Below, piece by piece: positions 31,973-37,458 of a DNA stretch of 37,458 bases. A program made the position numbers and the translations under genes. The notes under the pieces were generated by a model. The model was not told the DNA's origin and did no database searches. It worked only from the letters and a program-made list of their open reading frames with translations. Source of the stretch: CAJJDF01 sp965655625 (GTDB lineage Bacteria; Bacteroidota; Bacteroidia; Flavobacteriales_D; CAJJDF01); assembly GCA_965655625.1 (NCBI GenBank), contig CBFHHA010000023.1, positions 1 through 37,458 on the forward strand. The letters run 5' to 3'. Positions within the stretch are counted from its first letter, which is position 1, and every line of letters begins with the position of its first letter.

Positions 31973-33443
31973 TAATTACTATCTTTTTTGAGAAGATACC
32001 TTCTTCGGTTTGTAACCTGACCACATACATTCCGCTTTCCCAAAAATCCGTATTTATTCTTGTACGATTATTAATTTTTTCTTCATACACTATTTTCCCT
32101 TCCTTAGTAAAAACAGTCAAAGTTGACTCGCCTTTGGTTTCTGTATATGAGAGGTTAAAGTAGTCCTTTGTCGGGTTTGGAAAGATTTCAAAATTAGCAG
32201 CTTTTTCTCTTTCATCTACTGTGGTGTAATCGTTTTGAAAAGAAATACTATTGAAAAAAGGAAGCGGCCAATCCAGCGAGGAATCCAGTTTAATTAAGTA
32301 AATACTTGCTTGGCTGGTATCAAAAAACTCACCTGTACAGGCAATTATTACGCCATTGTCGCTCGTTACTTTAGCATCGTAAGCAACGTCTTTCCCTCTA
32401 CTTACAAATTTTTGAAAATCCGAAACAAAGCCACTTGGAAAAGAAATGTTTTGCGAATAGCGGTACAGAAAAACATTCCCTTCTTCTGAAGATTCGTAGC
32501 TCCTGGTTCCACCAATTACAAGAGAATCATTGTGAGTAATGACAAACTGATTCCAATCATCGTTCTGAACAACTGGAGTAGTTGCGGTAAAGTCATACAC
32601 AATTTCTTGTTGTACGATGGTTCCTGTGCTACTCACTTTCACTGCCCATCCATCCAAGTCGGGATAAGGAATGGTATTGGTAGCTCCAGAAAAAACGAGT
32701 TCTCCCGTATTTAATTCGGTAACAGATTTGGCAAAATCTTCTCCAGGATTTCCATAATTTGCTTGCCATAGTACATTTCCATTTGTGTCCGTTTTTACCA
32801 AGTAGGCCTGTTTTGCATTTCCAAAAGAGGTGGAATAACCCGCCATGAGGTAATCACCAGAGGCAAGAACAATTACGTCTTCAAAAACGCTTTCTTGGCT
32901 TCCTCCAAAGGTTTTTTTCCACAGCATATTTCCCAGAGAATCTAATTTTACAAGATAGGCTTTGCTTTTTCCATTCACCACGCTACTGCCAGCAAGTATG
33001 AATCCTTTGGCGGAAGTAGATTGAAGGGAATAACCAAAATCCCAATCTGAACCACCTATCAGTTTAGTAAAGAGTGTGTCACCTTGTTTATCCGTTCGCA
33101 CAAAGAATAAATCATAGTTTCCATTAGATTGGGAGTATCCTACAATTCCAAAACCGCTATCGCTTAATTCGATGATGTCTTCGCCACCATCCAATCCTAG
33201 TCCCCCCATTCTTTTTGCCCATTCAAAAATCCCGTTTTGGTCTGTTTTCATTAAATACAGGTCTGTACTTGAACTGTAATTTACCGTAGAACCGATTACT
33301 GCGTATCCCTTGTCTTTACATTGAGTGACAGCTCTCGCTTGGTCATTTCTTCCTGTGCTATAGGCAAACTCAAACGATTGTTGAGCAAACAGAGTGCACA
33401 ATGAGATTGAGAAAAGTAGGAAGAGCAAAGTAAGATTTTTCAT
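31965..33443 (-). CDS. Secreted T9SS repeat protein (beta-propeller-like)
   Basis: An exported protein of 492 residues. Signal peptide 1-21 (LLFLLFSISLCTLFAQ). Residues 22-330 contain about five repeats of some 50 residues built on YLMKTDQNGIFEWAKRMGG followed by D...GFGIVGYS, an arrangement seen in propeller-type surface proteins. From about residue 415 a T9SS sorting domain follows (FEIFPNPTKDYFNLSY ... GMYVVRLQTEEGIFSKKIVI). It lies seven bases after the beta-barrel gene, so it is the last gene of a three-gene operon and probably works with that outer membrane protein or the lipoprotein. No ligand can be named. Confidence 0.88.
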   Translation of the reverse strand: MKNLTLLFLLFSISLCTLFAQQSFEFAYSTGRNDQARAVTQCKDKGYAVIGSTVNYSSSTDLYLMKTDQNGIFEWAKRMGGLGLDGGEDIIELSDSGFGIVGYSQSNGNYDLFFVRTDKQGDTLFTKLIGGSDWDFGYSLQSTSAKGFILAGSSVVNGKSKAYLVKLDSLGNMLWKKTFGGSQESVFEDVIVLASGDYLMAGYSTSFGNAKQAYLVKTDTNGNVLWQANYGNPGEDFAKSVTELNTGELVFSGATNTIPYPDLDGWAVKVSSTGTIVQQEIVYDFTATTPVVQNDDWNQFVITHNDSLVIGGTRSYESSEEGNVFLYRYSQNISFPSGFVSDFQKFVSRGKDVAYDAKVTSDNGVIIACTGEFFDTSQASIYLIKLDSSLDWPLPFFNSISFQNDYTTVDEREKAANFEIFPNPTKDYFNLSYTETKGESTLTVFTKEGKIVYEEKINNRTRINTDFWESGMYVVRLQTEEGIFSKKIVITR

Positions 33444-33450
33444 AGTTCAA

Positions 33451-34668
33451 TTAAAATATAAAGGAGCCAAAAGCTACTACACCATTTCCGTTTCCATTAG
33501 GAAAAAACATTCCCGACAGGTTGGTTGATTGAATTCCAGCTTTTATTCTTTTTGATTGATAATAGGCTCCAACTCCCAATCTTAATCCAGAGTAACCACC
33601 CCAAGTTAAATCTCCTCTCACTAAAATTTTTTGAGTGAATTGGTGCTGTATTCCACCATAAACCTGTGGCAGGTAGTTCGAAAATAACTTATACCTAAGC
33701 CCATAAATCGGTTGTGTTTTGGCTGTTGGGTCGGTAGCTTTATCCAGTTCTAAAATGGTCGGTAGCATTGTTACGAATCCTTTTTCAGACATTTCTGGGA
33801 GTAGGGCATTGGCGTTTTCCAAAAACTCTTCTTCCGAAGTAGAAAAAATGTTGTTTATTTCCACTCCTTCAAAGTCAGTGAATTCTCGTGAATTGGAAAA
33901 GGAAGTGTTCCTTTTCCAGAAAGCAACCCCAAAATTAGTCACTCTTAATTTAAACATCTTTTTGTAAACCAAAGTTTCAAAGTCTAACCCAATGCCTGCG
34001 CCACTAAACACCATAAAACTTCTTTTGTCGGGATCACTCAGTCTTATTTTTCCCTCGTAATCGAGAGTCAGGTTTGTTCCATCTGTGTAGGTAAATAAAT
34101 CTGCCTGCTTAATGTCGAAACCACTGAACTGATCTCCAATGATGAGAGAAACACCAAAAGAGGTAGTTTGGTTTTGATTTGTGAGTCCGAAGGTTACTTT
34201 CTCGAAACGATAGGAAGTAAAATTGGACCGACCTAGCTGGGCTGTTTCATTTTCAAACTGTTTGTTGCCATAAAAAGCAAGTTTGTATAAGTCTTCTGTG
34301 TAAGATGCGCTTAAGTTTGTATAGCTTCCAAATCCTATATAGTAACGATATTCAGGGATTTTAGGAAATAGGGTGTCTCTGAGTTCAGTGAATTTCACTT
34401 CGTAGTTTAGCTCTAGGCCAAATCTATTTCTTTTGTTGGTTCTTTTTAACACTTTATCTTTTAGGTCTGGAGTGATTTCTCCTCCAAATAAAAGTTTATC
34501 GATAAACTCATTGTTCAAATCTGTAGAACCATAATTTGCCTCAAACTCCGCTTCAATTTGATAGGAAGGTTCCCATTCTTTTTCAGTTTTTGCCTGGGCA
34601 GAATCTAGTTGCGAAAAGATTGAGAAGGGAATAAAACTGGAAATAAAAATAACTATAAAAACTCTCAT
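33451..34668 (-). CDS. Outer membrane beta-barrel protein, DUF5723-like
   Basis: A 405-residue exported protein with a signal peptide (VFIVIFISSFIPFSIFSQ). The mature part is made of alternating, Gly/aromatic strands (YRYYIGFGSYTNLSASYTED, RLGVGAYYQSKRIKAGIQST) and ends in a terminal Phe (VVAFGSFIF), the usual signal for barrel insertion. It resembles DUF5723-type proteins in pattern, though less clearly than the protein at 850-2532. Its ATG shares a base with the stop of the lipoprotein gene (TAATG), so the two are translationally coupled. Confidence 0.78.
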   Translation of the reverse strand: MRVFIVIFISSFIPFSIFSQLDSAQAKTEKEWEPSYQIEAEFEANYGSTDLNNEFIDKLLFGGEITPDLKDKVLKRTNKRNRFGLELNYEVKFTELRDTLFPKIPEYRYYIGFGSYTNLSASYTEDLYKLAFYGNKQFENETAQLGRSNFTSYRFEKVTFGLTNQNQTTSFGVSLIIGDQFSGFDIKQADLFTYTDGTNLTLDYEGKIRLSDPDKRSFMVFSGAGIGLDFETLVYKKMFKLRVTNFGVAFWKRNTSFSNSREFTDFEGVEINNIFSTSEEEFLENANALLPEMSEKGFVTMLPTILELDKATDPTAKTQPIYGLRYKLFSNYLPQVYGGIQHQFTQKILVRGDLTWGGYSGLRLGVGAYYQSKRIKAGIQSTNLSGMFFPNGNGNGVVAFGSFIF

Positions 34669-36251
34669 TATCTGTATTTTATCTCTGCGTTCATATCTGT
34701 TACTAACTTTAAATCCATGAAGTAATCCCTGTAAATGGTGGTGTGAGGAAGAGAATTGGTGTTGAATATAATTTGTAACATCACTTCAGAGTTTTTTGTG
34801 TTTAAAAACTCCATTTTGTTTTCCGGAACGGCAATTTTTACGACAGAATTTACGGGTGAGGTAACTTTGTTTTGAGCATCAGTATTTGCTGATTGAATCA
34901 TTCCTGTTACCACCAACGAGTCATAGAATCCACCCCATTCGTCCAACAAAAACAGTTGAACTTCGGCATCAAAAGGAAAGCCATTATTGGCATAAATTGA
35001 GATCAGCGCATCGCGAACAGGGTTCGATTCCTCTTGTATGTTTAAGTTTATTTTTTGCTGAAACTTCAAGTTATTAGCTACTAATCGAAGGGGTAACTTA
35101 ATATGAAAATCGGCCTCTACTACTTTATCAAAATATAAAAAGTCATTGCCACTCGAAATATTTCCCAAAGGATTTAAGCGCGTCTCAACTTGCGTTACCA
35201 TTTCATCCGATAGGTTTTCAATTATCAAATCAATGTTTGAGTTTCTTGTTGTGTAGTCAATTCTTGTTTTCCCAGGAAATATAGAAGTTCCAAGATCGGT
35301 TCCTCTGTTTAGGTTCACCCAATTTCCTATCGAGTTATGGGATAAAGGTACGCTATTGCCAGTTTGGGTATTAACAGAAAGGAGTTGATTCAATTTGAGC
35401 TGTGCCTCTGCACCTACGTAATTCTTTACTTCAGTAAAAATTTCGAGTGAATCAATGTCTACTGTTCCGCTTTTTATTTGATCAAACACAGTAAAATTGT
35501 TACGTGTCGGACCGTCCAAAAAAGTACTCTTACCGAGATAACCTCTCACATATTTGGGTTTGAGAGAGATGATTTCGTTTTCTATAAATACGCTGTCTAG
35601 GTTAGAAACTGTTACGGTATTTCCTGAAGGATCTACATTCACCAGTACTTCTGATTCGAAGGTGTTAAAATTGGTACCAGAATTACCTGTTAGATCAAAG
35701 GATACACCGTCTAATCTAAAGGAACCTGTTGCTGTCGTTGGGTTGGCTCTCGTTCCGGCAGGAACCGAAATGGTTTTAGTAAAGATGTTTCCACTTCGGT
35801 CTTTTGTTTTGAAAATGGTGTAGGTGTAAAAAGTCCTCTCTGGTATTTCGCTTATAATTTTATAGTCAATTTTCCCAGATTGAATTTCCATGTATTCGAT
35901 TTTGGCATCATTCAAGTTAAATTCATTTGCCGAAGGGTCACTTATAAATTGAAATCCAGGAGAAAGATTTACGGGAGATGAGAAAGGAAATCCGTAGTTA
36001 GAGGAGAAAGAAGTGTCTGGTATTTGAAAAAAGAATTCTTCATCGATGGGAGAAAGCCCAAATGTGTAATCTAACACGACCGAATTATCTGGGTTGACTG
36101 AAAGAATGGAATCTCCTGCCAAGTCATCAATCGTGAGTCTTGTTTTCACTACGGGCGATAAAATCTCTACCTCCCACCTGGTGTCTTCTTGTCTTTTGCA
36201 AGATTGAAGTAACAGCAGGATTAAAATTGTATACAGTGCTTTGTGAATCAT
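34668..36251 (-). CDS. Large lipoprotein of unknown function
   Basis: A 527-residue predicted lipoprotein with lipobox LLQSC (Cys18). The rest is beta-rich (LDGVSFDLTGNSGTNFNTFE, SGTVDIDSLEIFTEVKNYVG) and contains long stretches about strand-forming repeats, with no catalytic motif I can identify. It leads a tight operon with an outer membrane barrel and a T9SS cargo, suggesting a surface complex. A TAATTTTG box (36272-36265 on the minus strand) lies 14 bases upstream of the ATG. Confidence 0.8.
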   Translation of the reverse strand: MIHKALYTILILLLLQSCKRQEDTRWEVEILSPVVKTRLTIDDLAGDSILSVNPDNSVVLDYTFGLSPIDEEFFFQIPDTSFSSNYGFPFSSPVNLSPGFQFISDPSANEFNLNDAKIEYMEIQSGKIDYKIISEIPERTFYTYTIFKTKDRSGNIFTKTISVPAGTRANPTTATGSFRLDGVSFDLTGNSGTNFNTFESEVLVNVDPSGNTVTVSNLDSVFIENEIISLKPKYVRGYLGKSTFLDGPTRNNFTVFDQIKSGTVDIDSLEIFTEVKNYVGAEAQLKLNQLLSVNTQTGNSVPLSHNSIGNWVNLNRGTDLGTSIFPGKTRIDYTTRNSNIDLIIENLSDEMVTQVETRLNPLGNISSGNDFLYFDKVVEADFHIKLPLRLVANNLKFQQKINLNIQEESNPVRDALISIYANNGFPFDAEVQLFLLDEWGGFYDSLVVTGMIQSANTDAQNKVTSPVNSVVKIAVPENKMEFLNTKNSEVMLQIIFNTNSLPHTTIYRDYFMDLKLVTDMNAEIKYR

Positions 36252-36264
36252 AGGTCGGTTTAAA

Positions 36265-36272
36265 CAAAATTA
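36265..36272 (-). promoter_or_regulatory. Possible -7 box for the lipoprotein operon
   Basis: On the minus strand TAATTTTG fits TAnnTTTG, 14 bases before the ATG at 36251; no upstream TTTG at the usual distance. Confidence 0.35.
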
Positions 36273-36471
36273 AAGAATATTATTGAAAATAATGAATGAC
36301 TTTGCAACATACATTCTATTCTATTGAAAAGGTTAATATACAACAATTAGACGTACAAAATGTTAGAAGGTTGTGGTTCAGTTTTTAATATTTTGCCTAA
36401 TTCTATTTTAGTCAACACACTACCCTTAAAAACTTTATGTAACAGCTGAGCTAACAAGGGGCTGCAAAACC

Positions 36472-36479
36472 TTATATTT
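36472..36479 (+). promoter_or_regulatory. Predicted -7 box for ftsK
   Basis: TATATTTG is an exact TAnnTTTG match, 23 bases before the ATG at 36503. The upstream element is not clear. The rest of 36252-36471 shows no gene. Confidence 0.5.
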
Positions 36480-36502
36480 GTTAAATATGTCCCAATACTA
36501 AC

Positions 36503-37458
36503 ATGACGAAAAGAAAAAATATATTTAAGGCGAAAGAGGAGAAATCTGGTAAGGCTCCGGCCAAAAAACAAAAGAAAGATAAAAAGTCTCTCTCAATATC
36601 ACCCAAAACCAAAAGAATAATCGGTTTGTTTTTGGGATTGTTGTGTGTGTATTTAATCATATCTTTTTTCTCCTATTTGTATACGTGGCATTTAGATCAA
36701 GACAAAGTAGAAGGAGCTAGTTTTATGGAGTTTGTTTTTACCAAACAGCCATTTGAAATCGCGAATTGGTTGGGTAAATTGGGAGCGATCATGTCGCACC
36801 GTTTTATTTATAATGGTTTCGGTATTTCTTCCTTTGTCATACCTTTTTATCTATTTATTGTATCATTCAAAATCCTTTCGGGTGTTCAGTTACTTTCCAT
36901 TAAGAAAACGTTCAAAGTGTGTCTGGTAACGTTAGTTTGGGGTTCTATCTTTTTTGGCTTCTTTTTTTCTACCAATTTGTTGTATATGGGAGGAAATTTT
37001 GGTTATCAATTAAATGATTGGTTGGCCAATTCTATAGGAAGTGTAGGTACATTTTTTCTGCTTATTTTTTCTTTTATAGCTCTCACCGGAGCAATGTTCA
37101 AGGATTTTCTTTCGAGAAGTATGACTTTTGTTAAATCGCTCTTGCCCAACAAATCCGGACAAGAAACTAAAATATCGAAACCAGTAGCAGATAAATATGA
37201 GGTTGAGATGGATGAAATAGAAGAAGAGAAAGAGTTTCAAAAAACCGAAACAGAAGAAGAGGAAGAGTTTGATGCGGAATCCATCACATTGAAAATTGAT
37301 TCTTCAGAGATTGCTGAAGAATCAGATTCAGAAAAACAAGTAACGAGTGTAGATTTGTCCACAGAAGTACCTGAATCAAAAGAAGAAGTATCCGATGAAT
37401 TCGAAATTGAGGTTAAGACGGTAAATGAGGAGGTTTTATCAGAAAAGGAGATTAACAG
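36503..37458 (+). CDS. ftsK: DNA translocase FtsK, N-terminal part (runs off the window)
   Basis: FtsK couples cell division to chromosome segregation by pumping DNA at the septum. Only the first 318 codons are in the window; the motor and gamma domains lie beyond 37458. A basic N-terminus (MTKRKNIFKAKEEKSGKAPA) is followed by the FtsK four-helix membrane domain: helix one IIGLFLGLLCVYLIISFFSY, then FLYTWHLDQDKVEG-type loop (seen as YLYTWHLDQDKV), and helices near 108-125, 138-156 and 180-198. After residue 225 comes the acidic, low-complexity linker (EIEEEKEFQKTETEEEEEF). The reading starts at ATG 36503, with a promoter box 23 bases upstream. Assignment rests on the membrane domain and linker, not the motor. 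Confidence 0.88.
   Translation, partial: MTKRKNIFKAKEEKSGKAPAKKQKKDKKSLSISPKTKRIIGLFLGLLCVYLIISFFSYLYTWHLDQDKVEGASFMEFVFTKQPFEIANWLGKLGAIMSHRFIYNGFGISSFVIPFYLFIVSFKILSGVQLLSIKKTFKVCLVTLVWGSIFFGFFFSTNLLYMGGNFGYQLNDWLANSIGSVGTFFLLIFSFIALTGAMFKDFLSRSMTFVKSLLPNKSGQETKISKPVADKYEVEMDEIEEEKEFQKTETEEEEEFDAESITLKIDSSEIAEESDSEKQVTSVDLSTEVPESKEEVSDEFEIEVKTVNEEVLSEKEIN

Noticed and set aside
1..37458. CRISPR arrays, tRNA or rRNA genes, prophage or transposons
   Set aside because: No repeat-spacer pattern, no tRNA-like cloverleaf, and no transposase or phage protein was seen on either strand.

Overview
The window looks like one stretch of chromosome from a member of the Bacteroidota, most likely order Flavobacteriales (Crocinitomicaceae-like, though the family is a guess). 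The evidence is low GC, three secreted proteins with type IX secretion (T9SS) C-terminal sorting domains, DUF5723-type outer membrane proteins, several TAnnTTTG promoter boxes and few Shine-Dalgarno sequences. It ends inside ftsK. I see no tRNA, rRNA, CRISPR array, prophage or insertion sequence. A 99-base N run flanked by an exact 77-bp duplication shows this is a draft assembly.

Layout. 1-4.3 kb, plus strand: fabI, a DUF5723-like outer membrane protein carrying the gap, a membrane-anchored protein ending in a T9SS-CTD-like domain, a small beta-barrel, a metallophosphoesterase and a tiny Cys/Lys-rich protein with an apparent frameshift. 4.4-6.1 kb: FecCD permease plus ATPase, with no binding protein nearby. 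6.1-7.0 kb, minus: SirB1/transglutaminase-like protein. 7.1-10.6 kb, plus: GT-C glycosyltransferase, a lipoprotein and a lipoprotein amidohydrolase. 10.6-12.8 kb, minus: a lipoamide-dehydrogenase-fold flavoprotein without the redox cysteines, followed by an unknown exported protein. 12.9-15.0 kb, plus: YkgJ-like Cys-cluster protein and a MATE exporter. 15.1-19.9 kb, minus: zinc phospholipase C/S1-P1 nuclease-like protein, GH113-like hydrolase, sphingosine-1-phosphate-lyase-like enzyme, two small proteins and a methyltransferase.

20.2-24.8 kb holds two large secreted T9SS proteins, each with an Omp28/thioredoxin-like CxxC domain but in different positions. Between them is a 617-bp region with a near-consensus sigma-54 promoter, a 46-codon gene on the plus strand, a run of hairpins ending in a strong terminator, and a 49-nt palindrome. 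25.1-30.7 kb, minus: acidic amino acid/dicarboxylate symporter, phosphohexomutase, CDP-alcohol phosphatidyltransferase, small membrane protein, rsmI and an RDD protein. 30.7-32.0 kb, plus: M16 peptidase. 32.0-36.3 kb, minus: a tight three-gene operon (lipoprotein, outer membrane beta-barrel, T9SS repeat protein). 36.5 kb to the end: ftsK, partial.

Most of the window is housekeeping or envelope function. The parts that ordinary annotation does not explain are the sigma-54-linked micro-gene, the Cys/Lys-rich small protein, the CTD-like protein without a cargo, and the flavoprotein whose cysteines have moved to its C-terminus.
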